A stretch of DNA of 5,535 bases from CAZSPL01 sp964608735. Its GTDB lineage: Bacteria > JAJVIF01 > JAPKYR01 > CAZSPL01. The stretch spans positions 1 through 5,535 of the forward strand of contig CAZSPL010000230.1 in assembly GCA_964608735.1 (NCBI GenBank), in the 5' to 3' direction. The translations under genes and the position numbers were made by a program. Position 1 is the first letter of the stretch. The number at the start of each line of letters is the position of its first letter. Positions 1-5,535 of this stretch are shown here, in pieces. Under the pieces are notes generated by a model. The model was given only the letters and a program-made list of their open reading frames with translations, ran no database searches and was not told where the DNA came from.

Positions 1-26
1 ATGGAGTGCCTTGAACAACCAAACCC

Positions 27-124
27 GGGTGCCACGGGTACGCGAGCTTGTGGGTCGAAGTTCTTACGTAGACCCATCTTCGAGCTTACCCGTGTCTTCC
101 AAGCCCGGGACGCCCGCGGCACCC
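27..124. repeat. Degenerate palindromic intergenic element, about 98 bp
   Basis: Seen in the sequence: the ends are 7-bp inverted repeats, GGGTGCC at 27-33 and GGCACCC at 118-124. Inside them, arms at 33-56 and 71-94 pair through CACGGGTA (33-40) with TACCCGTG (87-94) and TGGGTC (51-56) with GACCCA (71-76), closing a 14-base loop at 57-70. The middle of the arms pairs poorly, so the palindrome looks decayed on its right side. CCCGGG occurs at 24-29 and again at 104-109. There is no transposase. A 74-codon ATG frame covering 1-225 runs straight through these palindromes and is probably not a gene. The structure resembles the dispersed REP or MITE-like intergenic palindromes of many bacteria; its mobility is inferred. 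Confidence 0.6.
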
Positions 125-148
125 AAATTGAAATACGATATTTTCCTG

Positions 149-206
149 GTAGCCCGGGGTTGGAGCCATCCTTAATCCATGAAATAAATAGGCTCCTACC
201 CCGGGC
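149..206 (+). repeat. GTAGCC-type palindromic repeat, distant copy
   Basis: Two 16-base arms, 152-167 and 191-206, are reverse complements at 15 of 16 positions and enclose a 23-base AT-rich loop (168-190). Each arm contains CCCGGG (153-158 and 200-205). The element begins with GTAGCCCGGG at 149-158, the same lead-in as the copies at 2495 and 4554, but its stem and loop differ, so it is a relative and not a close copy. It lies about 27 bases before the likely start of permease A, between that gene and whatever gene precedes the window. No U-tract follows, so it is not a clear terminator. Confidence 0.6.
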
Positions 207-220
207 GGACCAAATAAAAC

Positions 221-225
221 GGTGA
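221..225 (+). promoter_or_regulatory. Candidate ribosome-binding site for an ATT start of permease A
   Basis: GGTGA matches the 3' part of the consensus complementary to the 16S rRNA tail (AGGAGGTGA). It sits 7 bases before the ATT codon at 233. No better Shine-Dalgarno sequence is visible for any in-frame codon nearby. The same bases also contain a GTG (222-224) in another frame, which would instead be the start if the A-run at 228-233 were one base longer. Confidence 0.35.
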
Positions 226-232
226 GCAAAAA

Positions 233-1366
233 ATTAACAAACAACGATTAAAAGCCATAGCCCGCAAGGAATTCATCCACGTCTTCCGCGACTGGCGTTC
301 CCTCGCCCTCGCGCTCGCCATACCCGTGCTACTCATCCTCCTCTTCGGCTACGCGCTCAACCTCGACCTCGACGATGTCCCCACCGTCGTATGGGACCAG
401 TCGCACACGCCGCAGAGCCGCGAACTGCTCAGCATGTTCGACGGCTCCCCCTATTTCACGCTCATCGGTTACGCCGATAATTACAGGGACCTCGAAAAAG
501 AAATCGACAGCGCCCGTGCCCTCATCGCCATCGTCATCCCCAGCGATTTCGCCGACGAAATCCTCGCCGATCGCTCGGTGAGTGTGCAGGTCATCGCGGA
601 CGGTTCCGATGCCAACACCGCGCGGCTCGCATTGGGCTATGCAAGGGCCCTCGGCATGATATACAACCTTAAAATCGGCGCCCGTGCCGTATCCTCCCTC
701 GGATTGGGAAAACTCGAGCCGCCCGTGGATATGAGGGCGCGCGCGTGGTACAACACCGACCTCAAAAGCACCAACAACCTCATCCCGGGAATTATCGTCG
801 TCGTGATGATAGTCATCGCCGCGATGCTCACAAGCGTCACCGTCGCGCGCGAATGGGAGATGGGCACCATGGAGCAGCTCATCAGCACTCCCCTGCGAGG
901 CCCGGAACTCGTATTCGGCAAGGTCGCGCCCTATTTCGTTATCGGCCTCGTCGATGTCGGCATCGCGGTCGTTCTCGGACGCTGGCTGTTCCATGTGCCG
1001 CTGCGGGGAAGCGTCGCGCTCCTGTTCGCCATGGCCGTCATATTCCTCGCCGGCGCGCTGTTCTTCGGCCTGATGCTGAGCATATCATTCAAAAAACAAG
1101 TACTCGCGAACCAGGCCGCGCTGCTTTCGAGCTATCTCCCCACCCTGCTCCTGAGCGGATTCGTGTTCGCCATCGACAACATGCCCCGCGCGATTCAATA
1201 CATCACATACATCGTCCCGGCGCGATATTTCATCGCCCTCCTGCGCGGGATTTACCTCAAGGGAATCGGGCTGGAAATCATGTGGGTCAATGCGTTGCTG
1301 CTGACAATTTACGCCGTCGCGATGATAGTCGCCGCGAACAAGCGGTTGAAACTCAAGCTTGAATGA
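233..1366 (+). CDS. ABC-2 type exporter permease A (YbhS/YhhJ-like), start uncertain
   Basis: This is an integral inner-membrane subunit of an ABC exporter of the ABC2_membrane_3 type, expected to pair with permease B and an external ATPase. Numbered from 233 it has 377 residues, the usual size for this family. Visible features are a cytoplasmic RLKAIARKEF segment (5-14), a first membrane helix around 24-42, a large extracytoplasmic domain (about 43-183) that includes RAWYN near 170-174, a helix at about 184-203, the family loop VAREWEMGTMEQL (204-216), and further helices to the end with the DNMP...Q-Y segment. The first ordinary in-frame start is GTG 326, but that would cut off the conserved N-terminus and half of helix 1. 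Upstream codons 233-325 read as a typical family N-terminus but contain no ATG, GTG or TTG, and the frame is closed by TAA at 215. ATT 233, preceded by GGTGA, is the best unmodified start. The alternative is GTG 222 with one missing A in the run at 228-233. The substrate is unknown; family members export drugs or cations. Confidence 0.88.
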   Translation: MNKQRLKAIARKEFIHVFRDWRSLALALAIPVLLILLFGYALNLDLDDVPTVVWDQSHTPQSRELLSMFDGSPYFTLIGYADNYRDLEKEIDSARALIAIVIPSDFADEILADRSVSVQVIADGSDANTARLALGYARALGMIYNLKIGARAVSSLGLGKLEPPVDMRARAWYNTDLKSTNNLIPGIIVVVMIVIAAMLTSVTVAREWEMGTMEQLISTPLRGPELVFGKVAPYFVIGLVDVGIAVVLGRWLFHVPLRGSVALLFAMAVIFLAGALFFGLMLSISFKKQVLANQAALLSSYLPTLLLSGFVFAIDNMPRAIQYITYIVPARYFIALLRGIYLKGIGLEIMWVNALLLTIYAVAMIVAANKRLKLKLE

Positions 1367-1367
1367 A

Positions 1368-2498
1368 ATGCGCAAACGTTTGAAACATATGTTGATTAAA
1401 GAATTCCTGCAGCTTCTGCGCGACCCGCGCATGCGCATCGTCGTATTCATCGTCCCGCTCGTGCAGATGCTCGTCATCGCGTTCGCGCTCACCAACGATG
1501 TCACCAACATCAAGACCGCCGTACTCGACCTCGACAAAACGCCGGCATCGCGCGAGCTTATGTCGGAATTCACATCGAGCGGATATTTCGAAATCGTCGA
1601 ATACGCCGATTCCCAGGCGGACATCGACGCCATCCTTGACCGGAGCCGCGCCCTCGTGGTCATCAACATCCCCGCCGGATTCGAGGGCGATCTGCGAGCG
1701 GGGCATCAGGCCGATGTCCAACTCCTCGCCGACGGCACCGACAGCAACACGACCGCTATCGTATTCGGCTATGCCAACGCCATCGTCGCGGATTTCACCG
1801 CGCGACAAATGGAGGAACGCCTCGCGGCGGAATCCGGCGGAGCGATATCGATACCCCAGATCGATATGGAATCGCGCGCGTGGTTCAATCCCAACCTCGA
1901 AAGCAAGCACTTCTATGTCCCGGCGCTTATTTCGGTGATGCTCGTCGTCATAAGCATGATCCTTTCGGGCGTGTCGGTTGTACGCGAAAAGGAAATCGGC
2001 ACCATCGAGCAGGTGATGGTCACCCCGATAACGCGCGTGGAATTCATCCTCGGCAAGACCATCCCCTATGCAATCATCGGTTACATCGTGATGACGCTGA
2101 TGCTCATCCTCGCGATGCTCGTGTTCGGCATCCGCGTGGAGGGAAGCTGGATTCTTCTCTATGTCCTGACCGGCGTGTTTCTCGCGGGCAACCTCGGCAT
2201 CGCGCTGTTCATAAGCACCACCGCGTCGACCCAGCAGCAGGCGCTGTTGACGACATTCCTGATAATGCTCCCGACCATACTCCTCAGCGGATTCCTCTTC
2301 CCCATACGCAACATGCCCGTGCCGGTGCAGTACGCCACACTCATCAATCCCCTGCGATGGTATATAGAAATCCTGCGCGGCGTGATTACCAAGGGGGTCG
2401 GCATCGAATCCCTCTGGCCCGCCATCCTCGGCCAGACCATCCTCGCCATCCTCTTCATCCTCCTCGCGACGGTCAGCTTCAGAAAAACCATGGCGTAG
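1368..2498 (+). CDS. ABC-2 type exporter permease B (YbhR/YhhJ-like)
   Basis: This second inner-membrane permease is a paralogue of the gene before it and is 376 residues from ATG 1368. It has the same layout: RKRLKHMLIKEFL at the N-terminus, a first helix at about residues 18-38, an extracytoplasmic domain up to about 180 containing RAWFN, then five or so helices. The strongest family signatures are the VVREKEIGTIEQV loop followed by a TP...EF..GK..PY segment, and near the C-terminus NMP...QY, NPLRWY and ILRG. Its start lies one base after the TGA of permease A (1364-1366), so translational coupling is likely; no strong Shine-Dalgarno sequence is seen. TTG 1359 is an alternative in-frame start that would overlap permease A. 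Known relatives such as E. coli YbhS and YbhR act as a heterodimer with a shared ATPase, and the pair probably does so here. The TAG stop lies inside the repeat at 2495. Confidence 0.93.
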   Translation: MRKRLKHMLIKEFLQLLRDPRMRIVVFIVPLVQMLVIAFALTNDVTNIKTAVLDLDKTPASRELMSEFTSSGYFEIVEYADSQADIDAILDRSRALVVINIPAGFEGDLRAGHQADVQLLADGTDSNTTAIVFGYANAIVADFTARQMEERLAAESGGAISIPQIDMESRAWFNPNLESKHFYVPALISVMLVVISMILSGVSVVREKEIGTIEQVMVTPITRVEFILGKTIPYAIIGYIVMTLMLILAMLVFGIRVEGSWILLYVLTGVFLAGNLGIALFISTTASTQQQALLTTFLIMLPTILLSGFLFPIRNMPVPVQYATLINPLRWYIEILRGVITKGVGIESLWPAILGQTILAILFILLATVSFRKTMA

Positions 2499-2521
2499 CC
2501 TGGCTTCCCCGAAGCCGGGAA
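2495..2521 (+). repeat. GTAGCC hairpin repeat overlapping the permease B stop codon
   Basis: A 9-bp stem, 2499-2507 with 2511-2519, closes on the loop CCC (2508-2510), preceded by GTAG and followed by AA. It matches the minus-strand element at 4554-4528 in 24 of 27 positions. The three differences fall in the stem and keep it paired: one G:U here is G:C there, and one C:G here is T:A there. The TAG stop of permease B (2496-2498) is part of the repeat's opening GTAG. No U-tract follows on the plus strand. It may act as an mRNA 3'-end structure. Confidence 0.7.
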
Positions 2522-2523
2522 CC

Positions 2524-2548
2524 AAAAACCGCGGCATGTACCGCGGTT
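2524..2548 (-). terminator. Intrinsic terminator of the lipoprotein operon
   Basis: A perfect 8-bp inverted repeat, AACCGCGG (2527-2534) and CCGCGGTT (2541-2548), encloses a 6-base loop. Read on the minus strand, the GC-rich hairpin ends in a run of five T (2528-2524), the pattern of a rho-independent terminator. It lies about 26 bases past the stop codon of the large lipoprotein gene. On the plus strand no T-run follows, so any effect on permease transcripts would depend on the hairpin alone. Confidence 0.65.
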
Positions 2549-2573
2549 GACTGAATCGGATATTTCGCTACAG

Positions 2574-3815
2574 CTATTCTCCCTGCACAACCTCGAGGGT
2601 GATGAAGTCGAAGAGGGGGGGGCCCATCACTTGTCTACCTGTTGGTGGCGTAGGGATCCAGTAATTAAAGGTTGAGGTTATTACAAGTGCCAGGTATTCG
2701 CCGGGGGGCGCTGTGAATGTTGGAGGTACAATATCCGTGCAGAGCAGGACTTCGAAAACACCCGGGCTGATCTCTTCCCAATCGGGGCCAGGGCCGGGGC
2801 AACAGCCACTGTGAGCAATACCCCAAGCCGCTACGAAATCAGTCGGTGAGATATCCGGGCAGTAAATAGCGCTGCCGACAGAACCCATCTCGACATCCGG
2901 GTAGTTTAAGACCGTGGTGTTGATCAATTCATATCGTTCAAAGGCTCCACCGGTTTTGAAGGGCTGGAGTTGTACTGTCTCGAGAACATACCCCTCTTCG
3001 CAGTTGGCGTAAGTGGGGAAATCAACCGCGGGATCCGTTACGGGTGTGGTAGTTGGTTGTACCCAGCACGCGTCAACGACATAGCCAAAGAAGAATTCAC
3101 CGTCAGGAGGGTCGATGTGATACGTGCGCGTAATCGTGTCATAGGTTCGAAACATTCTGCGTTCGGGATCGTTGGTGAATAGTTTGAAGCCGTTTATGGT
3201 GCTGTCAGGATTTAGCCCGTTGGCGCGCTCCCCGCGTGAGTAATTGAAAATAGGTTGGCTGAACTCGGGGCCGAGATCGAGGCCGGGGAATAGATAAAAC
3301 GTGAAACCGTCGGCATTGAGCAACTGACCACCGCCATCCTCGGCACGGGAGAAATTTAAAGGCAGGTTATCAGTATACTTATACCAGTATACGGAAGAAA
3401 CTCCTAAATTAGATTCCCAGTAACGCGTCGCGGGGAACATTACGGTTCCATGCACATCGAAGCCGGTATACTGCGGCGCGCCGGGGAACGGATGGTTCAA
3501 CCTGATTTTGACCTTTAAAGTTCCATCAGGCTGGATTTGAGGTTTGCCGAAAACTATGCAATGAGCGCATTTGGGCGGCTCGACGAAAGGAGTCACATTG
3601 AGATGGTAGTCGGAGGCGCGCTGGGGGATTCGCTCGATTGAACGATGGTCGGCGGAGACATGATAGAGGCCGACATCCCATGTCCAATTCCGGCTCGACT
3701 GGAATTCAGCCTGCGCGACGGCGTTCTCCTCATCGACTGTTACAGGTGTCTGAGCGGACGAGCATCCGCAAGAGATAAGAAGGAATAAAGTCAAGATTAA
3801 ATATAGGTGCTTCAT
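2574..3815 (-). CDS. Large cysteine-rich secreted lipoprotein, function unknown
   Basis: The protein has 413 residues and I assign it no function. The N-terminus MKHLYLILTLFLLISCGC is a lipoprotein signal peptide with lipobox L-I-S-C; lipidation is expected at Cys16, and +2 Gly gives no inner-membrane retention signal. The mature part has no further membrane helix and looks like a beta-rich, aromatic-rich extracellular protein. Notable stretches are PPKCAHC with a CxxC pair (Cys83, Cys86), NHPFPG and GFDVHG (about 107-123), DGFTFYLFPG (169-178), a TNDPERRMF stretch ending near 222, and GYVVDACW (244-251). Further cysteines lie at about 272, 319, 338-339 and 359, enough for disulfides. From memory, similar architectures (CxxC, then an N-P-[YF]-P...G-[FY]-DV-x-G block, then a VDA-W block) occur in many copies in some uncultured bacteria; this was not checked. 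Of two consecutive ATG codons (3818, 3815), the second is chosen because GGAGG (3826-3822) is 6 bases from it and only 3 from the first. The gene follows the small lipoprotein gene closely and ends at a probable terminator. Confidence 0.85.
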   Translation of the reverse strand: MKHLYLILTLFLLISCGCSSAQTPVTVDEENAVAQAEFQSSRNWTWDVGLYHVSADHRSIERIPQRASDYHLNVTPFVEPPKCAHCIVFGKPQIQPDGTLKVKIRLNHPFPGAPQYTGFDVHGTVMFPATRYWESNLGVSSVYWYKYTDNLPLNFSRAEDGGGQLLNADGFTFYLFPGLDLGPEFSQPIFNYSRGERANGLNPDSTINGFKLFTNDPERRMFRTYDTITRTYHIDPPDGEFFFGYVVDACWVQPTTTPVTDPAVDFPTYANCEEGYVLETVQLQPFKTGGAFERYELINTTVLNYPDVEMGSVGSAIYCPDISPTDFVAAWGIAHSGCCPGPGPDWEEISPGVFEVLLCTDIVPPTFTAPPGEYLALVITSTFNYWIPTPPTGRQVMGPPLFDFITLEVVQGE

Positions 3816-3838
3816 CATCTTCCTCCAAAGAAATCAGA

Positions 3839-4273
3839 CTACCAATCGCTCCTGTCTCCGAAAACCGTGTTGGGAACGCCATATTCATCGACGTCGGTCC
3901 ATTGCCAGGCAACAACCGTATAGGTGTTTTCATCCTCTTCTTGATAGACGATCGGCGGATCGCCCCCCGGCCAGTAATCTTTGATTCGGCCGGGATATCC
4001 CACAGGATAGTAGTGATCATAAACAACGTTCGTAATATCCGCGTGCCGATCGTCGTTGGCAGAGCCGGGAATTTGTTCATCCCCCGTCGGTGGATTCGTC
4101 CACAAGAAGTTACGGAAAATGCCCTGGTCCCCGGCATTCGAGATCACATTCTGCTCGTTTAAAGGTGCTGTTACTTCCTGTGACTTCCCGCTACAACCGC
4201 CGATACAGAGCACAACAGCCAAAACCGCCAGCATCAGACTCCAACAACAGGTGCTGATAATGCGTCGATTCAT
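3839..4273 (-). CDS. Small secreted lipoprotein, function unknown
   Basis: The protein has 144 residues and no family that I recognise. It starts with MNRR, then a hydrophobic core (about 5-24) and the lipobox I-G-G-C with the lipidated Cys at 27. The +2 Ser fits transfer to the outer membrane if Lol-type sorting applies. The mature 118 residues are acidic and rich in Tyr, Trp, Pro and Gly, with a YYPVGYPGRIKDYWPGG stretch near 87-103 and a VVAWQWTDVDEYG stretch near 119-131; the chain ends in Trp. It has no further cysteine and no membrane segment. The ATG at 4273 has a strong AGGAGG 8 bases upstream and a promoter about 100 bases upstream. It is the first gene of a two-gene unit, with 20 bases separating it from the large lipoprotein gene, so the two products probably act at the same surface site. 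Joint function is inferred only from this arrangement. Confidence 0.82.
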   Translation of the reverse strand: MNRRIISTCCWSLMLAVLAVVLCIGGCSGKSQEVTAPLNEQNVISNAGDQGIFRNFLWTNPPTGDEQIPGSANDDRHADITNVVYDHYYPVGYPGRIKDYWPGGDPPIVYQEEDENTYTVVAWQWTDVDEYGVPNTVFGDRSDW

Positions 4274-4281
4274 CCCTGAAT

Positions 4282-4287
4282 CCTCCT
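4282..4287 (-). promoter_or_regulatory. Ribosome-binding site of the small lipoprotein gene
   Basis: AGGAGG on the minus strand (4287-4282) lies 8 bases before the ATG at 4273. This is a near-ideal Shine-Dalgarno sequence and settles the start of the small lipoprotein. Confidence 0.85.
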
Positions 4288-4369
4288 AATCCTTTTGTTA
4301 TTTCAGGTTCAATCCTGCTGTTCAATCGACCTTCGGTGAGTGCTTCTCCCAAAATATTCCTATGTCATA

Positions 4370-4399
4370 TTTCTACCATGTCCCGCCACGCCGTGTCAA
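4370..4399 (-). promoter_or_regulatory. Sigma-70 type promoter of the lipoprotein operon
   Basis: On the minus strand a perfect -35 hexamer TTGACA (4399-4394) is followed by an 18-base spacer and a -10 hexamer TAGAAA (4375-4370), which matches TATAAT at four of six positions. Transcription would start near 4363, leaving a leader of about 90 bases before the small lipoprotein ATG. The site sits between hypE and the lipoprotein genes, so the pair need not rely on hypE transcription. Confidence 0.65.
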
Positions 4400-4402
4400 G
4401 GG

Positions 4403-4440
4403 ATTTTAAAATTTTAATATGAAATAATTAAAATATTTTT
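4403..4440 (-). promoter_or_regulatory. AT-rich UP-like element upstream of the promoter
   Basis: Of these 38 bases all but one (G at 4421) are A or T, arranged in A- and T-runs. The tract begins four bases upstream of the TTGACA hexamer, where the RNA polymerase alpha subunit binds UP elements. Role inferred from position and composition; a curved-DNA or regulator-binding site is an alternative. Confidence 0.4.
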
Positions 4441-4527
4441 GGGCCGTTAAAATTAATCTTAATGTGCTTCAGGCTTCATGATGGCTAATAACGCGGGCAT
4501 GCAATTTGTGGGAATTAGCCAGCGTCA

Positions 4528-4554
4528 TTCCCGGTTTCGGGGAAACCGGGCTAC
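4528..4554 (-). repeat. GTAGCC hairpin repeat after hypE
   Basis: Read on the minus strand the element starts GTAG at 4554 and forms a perfect 9-bp stem, CCCGGTTTC (4550-4542) with GAAACCGGG (4538-4530), closed by loop CCC (4541-4539). It is the close partner of the copy at 2495-2521. It begins 15 bases after the hypE stop codon, in the sense direction of hypE. No T-run follows, so it is not a classical terminator, although the stem is strong enough to protect or pause a 3' end. Apart from this repeat and the promoter elements, I see nothing further in the 296-base gap between the two minus-strand genes. Confidence 0.72.
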
Positions 4555-4569
4555 TGGGAATAATAGTGA

Positions 4570-5535
4570 TCAACAAATCCTCGGAAGCTGTTCGCCGCTT
4601 AACATCCCAACAATACGCCCGGTGCCGATCCGGCTCTTCATCTCGACAACCGGCTTGCCTTTCGATACGTGACCGATAATCGATGCGCCTCTGCCTCGCT
4701 CATGCGCGCGCATTGTTTCGAGCGCCCGCTCGGCATCGGATGCTTTCACGAATGCCGCGAAACGCCCCTCGTTGGCGACATACATCGGGTCGAACCCCAA
4801 TATCTCGCATGCCGCATGCACATCGTCGCGCACCGGGATGAGCCGCTCGTCGATTTCGATCTTCAATCCCGCCGACGATGCAATCTCGTTCAGCGCGCTC
4901 GCCAGCCCGCCGCGGGTAAGGTCCCTCAGGCAGTGTATCTCGATCCCGGCGTCGATGAGCTTGAGTACGATATCCGCCAGAGATGCCGAGTCGCTTTCGA
5001 TGACGCTCTCGAACTGAAGCCCCTCCCGCACCGCCATCACCGCCATCCCGTGACGCCCGATATCCCCATTGATGATGATAGTGTCTTCCTCGCGTACCGT
5101 CCCCGGATGTATATTCATCGAATGCTCGATAATACCAATACCCGATGTGTTGATAAAAACACCGTCCCCCTTCCCCCTGTCCACGACTTTTGTATCCCCG
5201 GTGACTATTTGTACATTCGCTTCATTGGCGGCGTCGCGCATCGAATTCACTATCCGCCAGAGCGTTTCCATCGGAAGCCCTTCCTCGATTATATACCCCG
5301 CGCTTATCCAGACCGGACGCGCGCCGCTCATCGCAAGATCGTTTACCGTGCCGTGTATCGCGAGGGAACCGATATCTCCGCCGGGAAAGAACAGCGGATG
5401 AACGACATATGAGTCGGTCGTGAATGCTATCCTCGCCCCTTCGACATTCAACCGCGCCGAATCGTGTCTCTCATTCAGTATGTCATTATCGAACAACGGC
5501 AGAAATATCTTCTCGATAAGTTGATGCATCAAAAG
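4570..5535 (-). CDS. hypE: Hydrogenase maturation protein HypE, carbamoyl dehydratase (5' end outside window)
   Basis: HypE makes the cyanide ligands of the [NiFe]-hydrogenase active site in the cytoplasm. HypF carbamoylates its C-terminal cysteine, and HypE uses ATP to dehydrate this to a thiocyanate, which passes to the HypC-HypD complex. The protein ends in the diagnostic Pro-Arg-Ile-Cys. Numbered from codon 5532, other family landmarks are FTTDSYVVHPLFFPGGDIG (37-55), GTVNDLAMSGARP (61-73), EEGLP (83-87), the nucleotide-site region GDTKVVDRGKGDG (112-124) and DLTRGGLA near 205. This is the AIRS/PurM-like two-domain fold. The first visible residues, LLMHQLIEK, match the family just after its glycine-rich HGSGG segment, so the frame is open through the edge and about 10-20 N-terminal residues are missing. 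TTG 5532 and ATG 5529 are unlikely to be the true start. All expected residues in the visible part look intact. Other hyp genes probably lie beyond the right edge; none is in the window downstream of it. Confidence 0.96.
   Translation of the reverse strand, partial: LLMHQLIEKIFLPLFDNDILNERHDSARLNVEGARIAFTTDSYVVHPLFFPGGDIGSLAIHGTVNDLAMSGARPVWISAGYIIEEGLPMETLWRIVNSMRDAANEANVQIVTGDTKVVDRGKGDGVFINTSGIGIIEHSMNIHPGTVREEDTIIINGDIGRHGMAVMAVREGLQFESVIESDSASLADIVLKLIDAGIEIHCLRDLTRGGLASALNEIASSAGLKIEIDERLIPVRDDVHAACEILGFDPMYVANEGRFAAFVKASDAERALETMRAHERGRGASIIGHVSKGKPVVEMKSRIGTGRIVGMLSGEQLPRIC

Noticed and set aside
160..190. Possible promoter (TTGGAG and TAAATA) before permease A
   Set aside because: Both hexamers match consensus poorly, the spacer is 19 bases, and both lie in the palindrome arm and loop, so chance is the simpler explanation.
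27..206. CRISPR array or insertion sequence
   Set aside because: There are no regularly spaced direct repeats and no transposase frame; the structure is two separate palindromes.
1..225. Open 74-codon ATG frame at the left edge
   Set aside because: It runs through two palindromic repeats, its product has no recognisable domain or natural composition, no ribosome-binding site can be seen for it, and its end overlaps the likely start region of permease A.
326..1366. GTG 326 as the start of permease A
   Set aside because: It falls inside the first membrane helix and discards the conserved RLKAIARKEF segment that permease B has at the same place.
1353..2537. Long minus-strand open frame opposite permease B
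   Set aside because: The product is a low-complexity His, Asp, Glu and Arg-rich chain typical of the antisense of a GC-rich membrane-protein gene, and permease B is clearly the real gene.
4669..5412. Plus-strand open frame opposite hypE
   Set aside because: It is antisense to a well-conserved gene, its product has no recognisable domain, and no ribosome-binding site supports it.
4570..5532. TTG 5532 or ATG 5529 as the true start of hypE
   Set aside because: The frame is open to the window edge, and the residues match the family just after its glycine-rich N-terminal motif, so the gene most likely starts outside the window.

Overview
The window is bacterial and Gram-negative in character: it has two predicted outer-membrane lipoproteins, an ABC-2 exporter permease pair of the YbhS/YbhR (YhhJ) type, and the hydrogenase maturation gene hypE. 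No phylogenetic marker is present, so the phylum cannot be named. The large lipoprotein and the intergenic palindromes recall uncultured candidate-phylum genomes, but that is recollection and not something tested here.

Layout. Positions 1-232 look non-coding and carry two palindromic elements (27-124 and 149-206). Two plus-strand genes follow almost without a gap: ABC-2 permease A (about 233-1366) and its paralogue, permease B (1368-2498). Permease A has no ordinary start codon at its natural N-terminus. It needs either an ATT start at 233 or one extra base in the A6 run at 228-233. The ATPase and periplasmic adaptor of the exporter are probably to the left of the window.

Permease B converges with a minus-strand lipoprotein pair. 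The 75-base junction holds a palindromic repeat that overlaps the permease B stop codon, then a hairpin that reads as an intrinsic terminator on the minus strand. The minus-strand unit, in transcription order, is a consensus-like sigma-70 promoter with an AT-rich upstream tract (4370-4440), a strong ribosome-binding site, a 144-residue lipoprotein (4273-3839), and after 20 bases a 413-residue cysteine-rich lipoprotein (3815-2574). Neither protein can be given a function from sequence alone. Upstream of their promoter, on the same strand, lies hypE (5535-4570), cut at its 5' end by the window edge but complete at its C-terminal Pro-Arg-Ile-Cys tail.

The genes fall into three unrelated units: export, surface lipoproteins and [NiFe]-hydrogenase cofactor maturation. 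What links them is a family of short GTAGCC-starting hairpins. Two copies (2495-2521 and 4528-4554) match at 24 of 27 positions, share a CCC loop, and differ only at sites that keep the stem paired. Each sits just past, or on, the stop codon of the gene before it and in that gene's sense orientation. A third, more distant copy lies at 149-206. This repeat family, the missing start of permease A and the uncharacterised lipoprotein operon are the points most worth a second look.
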